Assembly: GCA_028702535.1 (NCBI GenBank)
Contig: JAQVOR010000015.1
Coordinates: forward strand, 1,361 to 41,105
DNA: 39,745 nucleotides
Source of the DNA: Bacteroidales bacterium
GTDB taxonomy: Bacteria > Bacteroidota > Bacteroidia > Bacteroidales > ML635J-15
Reading direction: 5' to 3'
In this document: positions 16,182-25,229 of the stretch, piece after piece
Numbering within the stretch: the stretch's first letter is position 1
Layout of the letters: every line of letters begins with the position of its first letter
Made by a program: the position numbers and the translations under genes
Notes under the pieces: model-generated
What the model saw: the letters and a program-made list of their open reading frames with translations, nothing else
The model's database searches: none
What the model was told of the DNA's origin: nothing

Positions 16182-18986
16182 ATGAAAAGTTTTCTGACAG
16201 AAGTTGCCGAACATATTTTAAAAGAATTTCCAAATACAAGAGAACTTGAAATAATTGTCCCAAATCGTAGAACAGGCTTGTTTTTACGAAAATATTTAAC
16301 CCAGCTTACCGATAAAACAATTTGGCTTCCGAAAATAACTCCGATACAAGATATTTTTTATGATAATTCCGAACTTGTTGAGGCCGAAGATATTACGCTG
16401 ATATATAAATTGTATAAAGCTTTTATTAAGCATACTGGTTCTAAGGAAAGTTTCGACGATTTTTATTATTGGGGCGAAATAATATTAAATGATTTTGATG
16501 ATATTGATAAATATCTTGTTGATGCTCAAAAAATGTTTGACACTATTGTTGACATTAAAGAAATAGATCAAAAATTTGACGGTTACGAGGAAGAGGCTAT
16601 CGAAATCATTAAAAAATTCTGGTATAATGTAAATCAAGCGAAAATTAGCACACATAAACAGAGTTTTTTGGAATTGTGGCGAGCAATGTTTAACATTTAC
16701 TCAGATTTTAAACAAGAATTACGCAAGGATAATATCGCCTATCAAGGCATGATTTACAAAGATGTTGCAGAGTCGATTTCTACAATAAATTTCACATCGC
16801 CCGATTGTGTTGTTGTCGGATTTAATGCTTTAAATAAATGTGAGAAACAATTACTTAATGTAATAAAATCAAGCTCAAATACACGATTTTTCTGGGATGC
16901 AGACCAATATTATCTTAAAGATAAATATCAAGAAGCTGGCAGGTTTATTCGAGAAAATATACGTAAATATCCACCATATTCGGATATAGGAATTGTTGAT
17001 TATATCAATACTATTCTTAAAGATATTGAAGTAATAATGGCTCCTTCTCCAATAAGTCAGGTAAAACTTATTCCCGAAATTCTCGACAAGTGGCAAAAAG
17101 AAGATGACTTTGACTTACAAAAAACGGCAATTGTACTTGGCGACGAAAATCTTTTAATTCCTTTGATGTATTCAATCCCAGAAAGTATAGAGTCATATAA
17201 TGTGTCCATGGGGTTTCCTGTTAAAAATACTATGTCGGCCGCATTTGTAAATCATTTGATGATGTTGCAACAACGGTATAGAACTAAAGATAGCAGTACT
17301 AAATTTTATTTTAAAGATGTTTTTGCAATTTTAAATCATAGCTTTATTAAGCTTATTGATGGGAGCAAAGCTGCCGAATTGAAAAATAAAATCACAAAAG
17401 AAAAAACGATATATGTTGATGCAGAGGAATTTGAAGATAGCGAAATATTAAAGTCAATTTTTTGTCCAAAAAACGAAACCCTTGCTTTGTTTGCAACATA
17501 TTTACCAGAGATTTGTTCTCAAGTTTTAGCAAAAATATCGTCTTCTGATGATTTTATTTTAGAGGCAGAGTTTCTAAACCGTATTCTTGCAAGACTAATA
17601 GCTTTAAAAGATTGTATTAGTGATGAGCAAATTCAATTTGAATCAAATAATATCTATTTAAAGCTTGTAAATAATTTTATGCGTAGCTTAAATTTAGCTT
17701 TTGAAGGAGAACCTTTAAATGGATTGCAAATTCTTGGATTTCTTGAAACTCGTTCCTTAGATTTTGATAGAGTGATAATGTTGTCGTTAAATGAAGGCGT
17801 TTTTCCTAAAACATCTGTAAGTCAAAGTTTGATTCCATATAATTTACGCAAATTCCACGAGCTACCATCAATTGAATTTAAAGACAGTATTTTTGCTTAT
17901 TATTTTTACAGACTTTTGCAGAGATCAAAAGAAATTAAAATTATTTATAGCTCTCAGTCGGGAGAGGGTGCATCGGAGGCATCCAGATTTATTTCACAAA
18001 TAAAATATGAACTAAAACAAGATATAAAGTTTGTTAGTCGAGCTTATAAAATTGGAATAGACTCTGGCAAAATAAATGTTGGACAAAAAAGCGAAAGAGT
18101 AATTCAAAAAATTAGAGAGCATCTTACCTCTGGAGTTAGTCCTACAGCGATAAATAAATATTTAGATTGCAAATTCAAGTATTATCTACATTATATTGAG
18201 GAAATAAAAGAACCCGATAAACTCGAAGAAGAAGAAGATGCTGCATTTTTTGGAAGTCTTTTTCATCAAATTATGCAAAATGTTTATGCTCCATTTATTG
18301 GTAAAGACTTAATTGATAAGGATTTTGATGGTTTTGATGACGCTTTTATAAATACTCAAATGCGAGCAGCTATTAGAACGGTTTTTGACTTAAAATCGGA
18401 AACTGAAATAGATGAATTTGAGAATAAAATAATTGTTGAGATTATCAAAAAATATGTAAAACTAACTCTAAGATACGATAAGAAAAATTTGCCTCTCACA
18501 ATTATTGAATTAGAAGAGCAAAATGATTTTAAACTTGATTTACCAGCCTTTAATTTTACTGTTAATATTAAAGGAGATATTGACCGAGTTGACAGACAAG
18601 GTGAAATCTATCGTGTTTTAGATTATAAAACTGGTAAAACAAATACTAATTGCAAATCCATTAGTGAGCTTTTTGAACCTGATCGAAAATATGATAAAGG
18701 AATGATTACGCAGATATTATTATATGTCTTAATGTATGGAAAAGATAGTAATCTCGCAATATGCCCTGGTATAATAAATATTAATAATTTGGACGGGAAT
18801 TTCGATTATCGTGTTAAAATAAATCGTAAAACAATAAATATCTTTGATTCCGAGCTTAAAGATGAATTAAAATCTGCTTTGCAAGATGTGTTTGAAGAAA
18901 TGTTAAATAAAGATATTGAATTTACTCAAACATCAAATTTGGACAATTGTGGATTTTGCCCGTATAAAAATATTTGTAATAGATAG
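16182..18986 (+). CDS. AddB-like PD-(D/E)XK nuclease / inactivated helicase subunit
   Basis: A 934-aa cytoplasmic protein of the type that pairs with AddA to resect DNA ends for recombination. The N-half opens with TEVAEHILKEFPNTRELEIIVPNRRTGLFLRKYL, a degenerate helicase Walker region without a proper GxxGxGKT, as in AddB. The middle carries LNGLQILGFLETRSLDFDRVIMLSLNEGVFP, the usual AddB/RecB-like helicase landmark. The C-terminal nuclease has GDIDRVDRQGEIYRVLDYKTGKT (D...D-x-K) and an iron-sulphur cluster cysteine set: YLDCKFKYY before and CGFCPYKNIC at the very end. An addA partner is not next to it in this window. It starts 11 bases after aroC and is probably co-transcribed. Confidence 0.88.
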   Translation: MKSFLTEVAEHILKEFPNTRELEIIVPNRRTGLFLRKYLTQLTDKTIWLPKITPIQDIFYDNSELVEAEDITLIYKLYKAFIKHTGSKESFDDFYYWGEIILNDFDDIDKYLVDAQKMFDTIVDIKEIDQKFDGYEEEAIEIIKKFWYNVNQAKISTHKQSFLELWRAMFNIYSDFKQELRKDNIAYQGMIYKDVAESISTINFTSPDCVVVGFNALNKCEKQLLNVIKSSSNTRFFWDADQYYLKDKYQEAGRFIRENIRKYPPYSDIGIVDYINTILKDIEVIMAPSPISQVKLIPEILDKWQKEDDFDLQKTAIVLGDENLLIPLMYSIPESIESYNVSMGFPVKNTMSAAFVNHLMMLQQRYRTKDSSTKFYFKDVFAILNHSFIKLIDGSKAAELKNKITKEKTIYVDAEEFEDSEILKSIFCPKNETLALFATYLPEICSQVLAKISSSDDFILEAEFLNRILARLIALKDCISDEQIQFESNNIYLKLVNNFMRSLNLAFEGEPLNGLQILGFLETRSLDFDRVIMLSLNEGVFPKTSVSQSLIPYNLRKFHELPSIEFKDSIFAYYFYRLLQRSKEIKIIYSSQSGEGASEASRFISQIKYELKQDIKFVSRAYKIGIDSGKINVGQKSERVIQKIREHLTSGVSPTAINKYLDCKFKYYLHYIEEIKEPDKLEEEEDAAFFGSLFHQIMQNVYAPFIGKDLIDKDFDGFDDAFINTQMRAAIRTVFDLKSETEIDEFENKIIVEIIKKYVKLTLRYDKKNLPLTIIELEEQNDFKLDLPAFNFTVNIKGDIDRVDRQGEIYRVLDYKTGKTNTNCKSISELFEPDRKYDKGMITQILLYVLMYGKDSNLAICPGIININNLDGNFDYRVKINRKTINIFDSELKDELKSALQDVFEEMLNKDIEFTQTSNLDNCGFCPYKNICNR

Positions 18987-19047
18987 TTAGTTTTTGAAAA
19001 ATATATAATATATTGCAACAAAAATCGTATTAATTAAATTTCATATT

Positions 19048-19632
19048 ATGAAAAGGAAATATTTATTATTGGGTTTAGTTTTAACTTTTGTGTTGTTTGC
19101 GTGTAATAGTTCAAAAAACGAAACCCAAGAAGAAAAAGAAGTTATTTGCGGAGTAGAAAATTCTATCGCAATAAGTGTGCAAGATTATTATCATTCAATG
19201 TCTGATACTTTGGTTTATAGCACTCCTGAATTTAATGTTGTAAATTCCGATTATAAATGGATTAATGATTCTACCATTACTCTAAAACTTTCGAATTACG
19301 ACCCAATGAAACTTGTTGGAGCAAGAACACAAGAGCAAATGGATATCAATATTGAAATTAATGCAAGAAAGGACGAAAAGCTTGAACCGGGATATTATGG
19401 ATATCACGAATACGAAACAGGTAAATGGAGCCGCGTTACTCTAAATACTGCCTATGGTACGGTTTGGTTTAACTGGATTTCTGGAATGCCTAAACAGGGT
19501 GGCGTTACTATTGAATACATTGGAGAAGACGCTATTTGTGGTACAATAAACCTCAATAATGAAAAGCCTGAAAATGATATGATTGGCATTGTAAGAGTTA
19601 ATGGCACATTTGTACATAAAAACACGAAATAA
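19048..19632 (+). CDS. Lipoprotein of unknown function
   Basis: A 194-aa protein whose first 18 residues are a lipoprotein signal, with lipobox LFAC and Cys19. The mature part is rich in beta-strand-like and polar stretches (SDYKWINDSTITLKLSNY, GKWSRVTLNTAYGTVWFNW, GGVTIEYIGEDAICGTINL). Two cysteines (CGVENS and ICGTINL) could pair. I do not recognise a family. It lies 61 bases after the AddB-like gene and just before the typA hairpin, which may be its terminator. Confidence 0.7.
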   Translation: MKRKYLLLGLVLTFVLFACNSSKNETQEEKEVICGVENSIAISVQDYYHSMSDTLVYSTPEFNVVNSDYKWINDSTITLKLSNYDPMKLVGARTQEQMDINIEINARKDEKLEPGYYGYHEYETGKWSRVTLNTAYGTVWFNWISGMPKQGGVTIEYIGEDAICGTINLNNEKPENDMIGIVRVNGTFVHKNTK

Positions 19633-19704
19633 ACTTTAATCAACTAAATTATTTCTATCTTATCTTGAGTTTTATACTTTTATTTTTAGTCAAACATAAA
19701 AAAC

Positions 19705-19749
19705 ATAATTAAGTCCGCAAAACTTTATTACTTTTGCGGACTTAATTAT
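19705..19749 (+). terminator. 18-bp perfect hairpin between lipoprotein gene and typA
   Basis: ATAATTAAGTCCGCAAAA, a 9-base loop CTTTATTAC, then the exact reverse complement, ending 4 bases before the typA ATG and followed by TTTA. It can terminate transcripts from the lipoprotein gene, and in any read-through RNA it would bury the typA start region. The likely typA -7 box (TACTTTTG) lies across its loop and right arm. Confidence 0.8.
19729..19736 (+). promoter_or_regulatory. Candidate -7 box of typA, inside the hairpin
   Basis: TACTTTTG matches TAnnTTTG exactly. Transcription would start around 19741-19744, leaving a leader of about 10-13 bases that excludes the left arm, so the hairpin would not form on the typA mRNA itself. 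No clear -33 TTTG is seen. Confidence 0.5.
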
Positions 19750-19753
19750 TTTA

Positions 19754-21568
19754 ATGGAAGATATTCGAAATATTGCAATAATAGCACACGTTGATCATGG
19801 AAAAACCACTTTGGTTGACAGAATTTTACATCAGGTTCAAACTTTTAGAGACAATCAAAATCCAGGAGAACTTATTCTCGACAGTAATGATTTAGAACGA
19901 GAAAGAGGGATTACCATATTGTCAAAAAATGTTTCTGTCAGATATAAAGAAACAAAAATTAATATTATAGATACTCCTGGTCACTCAGATTTTGGTGGTG
20001 AGGTAGAGCGAGTATTAAATATGGCTGATGGTGTTCTTCTTATAGTTGATGCTTTTGAAGGACCAATGCCTCAAACCCGATTTGTATTGCAAAAAGCATT
20101 AGAACTTAATTTAAAGCCAATTGTCGTTATTAATAAAGTTGATAAACCGAATTGTAATCCAGAACTTACTCAAGAAAAAGTGTTTGATTTGATGTTTTCG
20201 CTTGAAGCTACCGAAGACCAGTTAGATTTTCCAACTGTTTATGGCTCGGCAAAACATGCTTGGATGGGACCCGATTTTGATAAACCAACAATAGATGTTA
20301 GTTACCTTCTTGATGTTATTCTTGATACGATAAAACCAAACGAATATCCAAAAGGAAACTTGCAAATGAGAATTACTAGCTTAGATTATTCGTCTTATAC
20401 TGGTAGAATAGCGGTTGGTAAAATAACACGTGGGTCAATTCAAGCTGGTACAAATGTCTCGGTGGCAAAAAGAGACGGAACAATTTCTAAAGCTACTATC
20501 AAAGAACTTTATCTCTTTGAAGGACTTGCTAAAGTGAAAACAAAAAAACGTATTGAGGCTGGTGAAATCGTAGCAATTTTTGGCATAGATGTTTTTGATA
20601 TTGGAGATACTGTTTGTGATTATGAGTTTCCTGAAGCTTTAAAACCTGTTAAAGTTGATGAACCCACAATGAGTATGCTTTTTGCAAGTAATGATTCGCC
20701 GTTTTTTGGAAGAGACGGTAAACTTGTAACATCAAGACAATTAAGAGAACGGCTTTTTAAAGAAATTGAGAAAAACCTTGCCTTAAAAGTCGAAGAAACA
20801 AACTCGGCTGATAAATTTGTAGTATATGGCAGAGGGATTTTGCATTTATCGATATTAGTTGAAACCATGAGACGCGAAGGTTTTGAGCTTCAGTTAGGAC
20901 AACCGCGTGTTATTGTTAAAGAAGTGGACGGAGTTAAGTGTGAACCTATCGAGTATCTTACTGTTCAAGTTCCCGACCAATTCTCAGGAAAAGTAATAGA
21001 TTTTGTTACACAGCGAAAAGGTGAAATCCTTAATATTGAAGTTAAAAATGATAGAGCAAATCTTGAGTTTTATATTCCTTCGAGAGGTCTAATCGGAATT
21101 AGCAACATCTTATTAACAGCAACCGAAGGTGAGGCAGTGATTGCTCATAGATTTAAAGCTTTTGAAGCTTGGCGAGGTGATCTTGGGATTAAAAGAAATG
21201 GATCGCTTATTGCAATCGAAACTGGAACAGCAATTCCATACTCTATTGATAAACTGCAAGACAGAGGTACGTTTTTTGTTTTTCCAGGTGAAGAAATTTA
21301 TGCCGGCCAGATAATTGGCGAAAATACACGTCAGGCTGACATTGGGATTAATATTACTAAAACCAAAAAGCTAACTAACGTTCGTGCTTCGGGAACTGAT
21401 GATAAAGTTGCAATTTCGCCTCCTGTTAAATTCTCATTAGAAGAAGCTATGGAATATATTGCCGAAGACGAAATGATTGAAGTTACACCAAAATCAATGC
21501 GTTTGCGAAAAATCCTTCTTAACGAGCACGATAGAAAAAAACAGTTGAAAGAAAATAGTAATAATTAG
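19754..21568 (+). CDS. typA: Ribosome-associated GTPase TypA/BipA
   Basis: A 604-aa translational GTPase that binds the ribosome and helps 50S assembly and stress or cold adaptation. G motifs: AHVDHGKTTLVDRIL (G1), RERGITIL (G2), DTPGHSDFGGEVER (G3), NKVDKP (G4) and GSAKHAW (G5). Beta-barrel domain 2, two alpha/beta domains and the TypA-specific C-terminal domain (for example RGLIGISNILLTATEGEAVIAHRF, RGTFFVFPGEEIYAGQIIGENTR, RASGTDDKVAISPPV) follow in order, with normal length. It has its own candidate promoter in an unusual hairpin 5 to 49 bases upstream. Confidence 0.98.
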   Translation: MEDIRNIAIIAHVDHGKTTLVDRILHQVQTFRDNQNPGELILDSNDLERERGITILSKNVSVRYKETKINIIDTPGHSDFGGEVERVLNMADGVLLIVDAFEGPMPQTRFVLQKALELNLKPIVVINKVDKPNCNPELTQEKVFDLMFSLEATEDQLDFPTVYGSAKHAWMGPDFDKPTIDVSYLLDVILDTIKPNEYPKGNLQMRITSLDYSSYTGRIAVGKITRGSIQAGTNVSVAKRDGTISKATIKELYLFEGLAKVKTKKRIEAGEIVAIFGIDVFDIGDTVCDYEFPEALKPVKVDEPTMSMLFASNDSPFFGRDGKLVTSRQLRERLFKEIEKNLALKVEETNSADKFVVYGRGILHLSILVETMRREGFELQLGQPRVIVKEVDGVKCEPIEYLTVQVPDQFSGKVIDFVTQRKGEILNIEVKNDRANLEFYIPSRGLIGISNILLTATEGEAVIAHRFKAFEAWRGDLGIKRNGSLIAIETGTAIPYSIDKLQDRGTFFVFPGEEIYAGQIIGENTRQADIGINITKTKKLTNVRASGTDDKVAISPPVKFSLEEAMEYIAEDEMIEVTPKSMRLRKILLNEHDRKKQLKENSNN

Positions 21569-21880
21569 TCTTTTTTAAGCTTATTTTTTTAGAACTTAAT
21601 ACAGTAATTTCGGCTTCGTTCATCGCTTTGCGGTTAAGTTTTCTGTTTTTCTTATTCTTTAAAGAAAAACTTCCTTTCAAATAACTCCAATCTGTCGAAA
21701 CCGATTACAAACCTAACGTTTACTAAAATTAAAGGTGGTTGAGGGTTTTAAAAGGAGACTTCGAGCCGTTTTGGCTCGCCAAAACCCTCAGCCTTCTTTT
21801 AAAATGTCTCAAAACCACCGTGTTTTGTGTTCCGTGTACGCTTGCAACTCATCGCTTTACACTTAAAGATTTTATGAATT
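21569..21880. other. Gene-free convergent interval typA / propeller-barrel gene
   Basis: The 62-aa plus-strand frame at 21739-21927 is judged a shadow: it runs over the structured repeat and into the minus-strand gene. The interval contains a 9-bp GTTTTTCTT/AAGAAAAAC hairpin (21645-21670) and the nested GGTGGTT repeat. Confidence 0.6.
21734..21819. repeat. GGTGGTT...AACCACC repeat with structured insert (long form)
   Basis: Outer arms GGTGGTT (21734) and AACCACC (21813) are those of the short hairpin at 8141-8166. Inside are GAGGGTTTT/AAAACCCTC (21741-21749 with 21781-21789) enclosing CGAGCC/GGCTCG (21762-21767 with 21773-21778), plus GAGAC/GTCTC (21755 with 21806) that would compete with it. 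Confidence 0.75.
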
Positions 21881-24800
21881 TTAAAAATCCGTACTTAGTG
21901 ACAAGTAAAACATTCGATCTTGAATAATATTGTTTTCTATTCCCCATGCCCAATCTGCACGAATAAAGTAGCCAAATAGTTTTGTTCTCATGCCAAAGCC
22001 ATAACCTGAAACAATAGGAAAATTATCATTATGGATAATAATTGTAACAGGATTATTCTCGTAGTAATCGTTTTCGTAAGCATTGTTTCCGCCAAAAGGA
22101 CTTAATCCAGTCCATGCACTTCCAATATCAAAAAAGCCTATAAATTGAAAGTGTTTTATAAAATCGCTGTTAATAGGTCTTTTATAAATATATGAGAAAA
22201 TTGGCCATCTAATCTCTGCGTTAAATACTGCAAAGTTTGTCCCATTTCGAATATTTTGTGAGAAACCTCGCAAATTTGTGGCAACTGCCTGATAAGCATA
22301 ATTTACTGTCGGGTCAATGCGAATATTATCATTAAATGTTGGTTTTTTTGCCGAAAGATTAATCCAATTGTCGATACCTCCAAGATAATAAATAAGCTTT
22401 GCTTTACCAAACGAGGCACTTGTGGCAAAACGTGCTGCAAAAATCAGATTCTTATGAATGGGCTTATAATATCTAAGGTCAGCACCTGTTACTAACATAT
22501 CTGTTTCTTTCTTGTCTAATTGTTTAAATACTTCAGCAAAAGCTTTCATTCTAAAACCATTTAAAATGTTGGTTGATATTTCTTTTGTATTATCAAAAAT
22601 ATATTCTGCTTTTAAACTTGCCCAATAGTCGTATTGCTCTGGTGCCAAGAGGCTTTGATAATCGACAGAAAGTATTGAATTGTGGTTTTGTCTTAAATTA
22701 CCAGTAAATTGAAAAGCATCTACTTGAGAGAGTGGATACCTCATTACATAAAATGCTTCGTGAGTAAATGTTTTAACATACGAATAGCCTTTAAAATTAT
22801 TTAGAGCTTGACGATGTAGTATAAGTTGTTTATTCCAACGTTTTTTTAGATTTTCAAAACTTAGTAAATACTCATTACTGTCGAAGTTCCCTGCAAATCG
22901 AAAGCCCGCAGTAATACGGTAGTCTTCAAATAAATCAGAAGTCCCAAGCTTAAAAATAAGATTAAAGCCAGGATTAAAATAAAAAGCCGAACCCGTAAAT
23001 GTTTGATACGAATTGCTTAAAAATCCATAATCAATTTGTGAAACAAGATAATTCGTGTAAAAAGATGTCTGATATTTACCAGTACGCGGCTCTTTGGCTC
23101 TGCCGTCAGCTTCAAATTCATTATCTTCAGTTACTACATCGTCAAGTAATTCGGCCTCAAAAATATAATTGTTGATGTTTATTGGCTGCTCCCGTTTATT
23201 AACAGGCAATTTTGATAATGAATCAATTTCTAATTCTGGCTTTGTTACTTTCTTTACTGTTCTTTGTGTAGCTTTTTCATAGCTTGTTTTGAACATAGTT
23301 TTAGAGCTACTGCTAATGGGTAAAGGAAGCGTCTCATTATGTAGAAAATCAAACTTAATTTCATTTTTATAGAGAAAAGTATTTGCATCCGAAAACTTTG
23401 TCAATCCGAGTTCGCGTATATTGTATGAGTAATTTGTGAGTTGAGACTTGTTTAGATAAAATCTGTAATGAGTGGTAGTATCAATAAAACTTATCGCAGA
23501 GTCTATATTTGCAGAATACAAGTTGTTTATTCCGTTCTCGTCAGATAAAAAAATATAAGAATTGTTTGTAAATCCAGGTTGAGTCTCGGAGGATAGTTTC
23601 GAGTTTGTTATTTGACTGATTTTTTTTGACGCAATGTCGTAAACAAAAATGTCCGTATGCTTTTGTGTTGGAAGAAAATTATTATCTCGGTCGCCTAACT
23701 GTTCAGTATCTCTGTGGCTGCTAAATATAATTTGTTTCGAATTATTAATGAAAATCGGGCTAAAATCATCGGCATAATCCCGGGTAATATTAACAAGAGT
23801 ATTGGCTGTGATATTAAAAATGAATAAATCAGATTGTCCGTTGTTAAAGCCTGCCAGAACTAAACTTAATCCATCATTTGAATAATCAAACGAGCTCATT
23901 TTTTCGAGTGCAGTCATTTGAATTTCTTTAATATCTTCGGTTTCAAAATTATAAGTAGTATAATAAATTTCTCCATTTTTTTCAATTACAAAACCTAACA
24001 ATTTTCCTGTGGGATGCCAACGTAATACAGGATAAGTATAATCTATTATCTGGTCTAATTTATGTTCACGTCTAAAAACAGTTTTTGTTTTTCCGCTTTC
24101 GATATCTTTGACTTTTATCCAGTATTTACCAAGTTTGTTTTCGACCCATGCAATTTTGTTAGCATTTTCGGAGAACTGTAATTGATAATATTCTACGTTT
24201 CGGCGATTGCGTTTTAATAAGTTTTTGCTCTCGGGTTTTGTAGTTGTAAGGTCGAAGGTCTCATATTGCATTTTGTAGTACATATTCCAATTGGCTTGCA
24301 ACATTGTGAGCGAGCTTCCCAACACATACAAAAATCCACTTTCCATATTTTTTGTTACTCGTGTTAGATAAACAATATTTGGAATAACTTGCGGACTGTA
24401 AGTTGATGCAATATAATTCCAAATAGCCATTCCTGCAATTTCGGCATCTTTACCTGTGAGTTGATTAAAATTATCAAAATCTCCCGACAATATTCCCATT
24501 TTTGTCTGCTCATCTATTTTAGTGTCCCAATCTTGAGAAACGTAAGCGATTAATCCTTTAATATACCACTCGGGCATTGTTATTAGAGTGTTGTTTGCAA
24601 TTTTATTTTTTAGATCAAGTCCATAAAGCATTTCGTTAAGGATAATATTGGCAATAGCAGCTTTTACCTGTTGTTCAAGGCTCGCAATATCTCCTTCCAC
24701 ATAAATAAATGCAATATTGTCAACAACTTTTGTTACGCCACCAATATTATATTGAGCATCGCCCGTATTTAAACCAATATTACTTTGCCTAAAATCCGAA

Positions 24801-25093
24801 AGGTTTTGATATATCACAAAAACAATCCTTTGATTTAATTGATGCTCGAAAAATGTTTCTGTTTTTATTAGGTAATTATTGGCAATTGTAGCTATTTCGA
24901 GAGCAATATCTTTACTCCCTGCATAAAAATAAGTGTCAAATTTTTGATATCTAAAGTAAAACCAGTCAAATTCATCATATTGCACACGATTTTTACCGAA
25001 CTTCATTTGATGCCCGTTATAAAACTGTGCCGATGCAGAAACTGACAAAATAAATCCTGCAAAAACCACCAATATTTTTATGAATTTACTCAA
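21881..25093 (-). CDS. PD40 propeller plus outer membrane beta-barrel protein
   Basis: A 1070-aa exported protein, of the kind often labelled translocation protein TolB in Bacteroidetes. Residues 1-22 are a signal peptide (SASAQ). About 25-270 resemble a peptidase MA-like domain (FFEHQLNQRIVFVIYQNLSDF ... MPEWYIKGLIAYVSQDW), but the HExxH zinc motif is absent. About 310-560 are PD40/TolB-like propeller repeats (KIAWVENKLGKYWIKV, LSLVLAGFNNGQSDLFIF, QIIFSSHRDTEQLG). From about 690 to the end, alternating aromatic strands with FFDIGSAWTGLSPFG and a C-terminal LSLSTDF (terminal Phe) indicate a BamA-like outer membrane barrel. The function is unknown. It is divergent from another Omp85-type gene with 136 bases between. 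Confidence 0.8.
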   Translation of the reverse strand: MSKFIKILVVFAGFILSVSASAQFYNGHQMKFGKNRVQYDEFDWFYFRYQKFDTYFYAGSKDIALEIATIANNYLIKTETFFEHQLNQRIVFVIYQNLSDFRQSNIGLNTGDAQYNIGGVTKVVDNIAFIYVEGDIASLEQQVKAAIANIILNEMLYGLDLKNKIANNTLITMPEWYIKGLIAYVSQDWDTKIDEQTKMGILSGDFDNFNQLTGKDAEIAGMAIWNYIASTYSPQVIPNIVYLTRVTKNMESGFLYVLGSSLTMLQANWNMYYKMQYETFDLTTTKPESKNLLKRNRRNVEYYQLQFSENANKIAWVENKLGKYWIKVKDIESGKTKTVFRREHKLDQIIDYTYPVLRWHPTGKLLGFVIEKNGEIYYTTYNFETEDIKEIQMTALEKMSSFDYSNDGLSLVLAGFNNGQSDLFIFNITANTLVNITRDYADDFSPIFINNSKQIIFSSHRDTEQLGDRDNNFLPTQKHTDIFVYDIASKKISQITNSKLSSETQPGFTNNSYIFLSDENGINNLYSANIDSAISFIDTTTHYRFYLNKSQLTNYSYNIRELGLTKFSDANTFLYKNEIKFDFLHNETLPLPISSSSKTMFKTSYEKATQRTVKKVTKPELEIDSLSKLPVNKREQPININNYIFEAELLDDVVTEDNEFEADGRAKEPRTGKYQTSFYTNYLVSQIDYGFLSNSYQTFTGSAFYFNPGFNLIFKLGTSDLFEDYRITAGFRFAGNFDSNEYLLSFENLKKRWNKQLILHRQALNNFKGYSYVKTFTHEAFYVMRYPLSQVDAFQFTGNLRQNHNSILSVDYQSLLAPEQYDYWASLKAEYIFDNTKEISTNILNGFRMKAFAEVFKQLDKKETDMLVTGADLRYYKPIHKNLIFAARFATSASFGKAKLIYYLGGIDNWINLSAKKPTFNDNIRIDPTVNYAYQAVATNLRGFSQNIRNGTNFAVFNAEIRWPIFSYIYKRPINSDFIKHFQFIGFFDIGSAWTGLSPFGGNNAYENDYYENNPVTIIIHNDNFPIVSGYGFGMRTKLFGYFIRADWAWGIENNIIQDRMFYLSLSTDF

Positions 25094-25196
25094 AATCTTA
25101 CTTTAAATATAATCCTGCAAATTACTAAAACTTGTAAACAGAGCAAAATATTTTTTATCTGGACACTTAATTTAATCATATTTCAAACTTTATTCC

Positions 25197-25204
25197 TATT
25201 TTTG
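25197..25204 (+). promoter_or_regulatory. Candidate -7 box (TATTTTTG) of the Omp85-type gene
   Basis: TATTTTTG matches TAnnTTTG, 25 bases before the ATG at 25230. The -33 position has no clear TTTG. Confidence 0.4.
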
Positions 25205-25229
25205 TTTTAATTAATCAAAATAATGGAAC

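Noticed and set aside
21739-21927. 62-aa plus-strand ORF after typA
   Set aside because: It lies over the structured GGTGGTT repeat and the end of the minus-strand gene, and its residues look like translated repeat.
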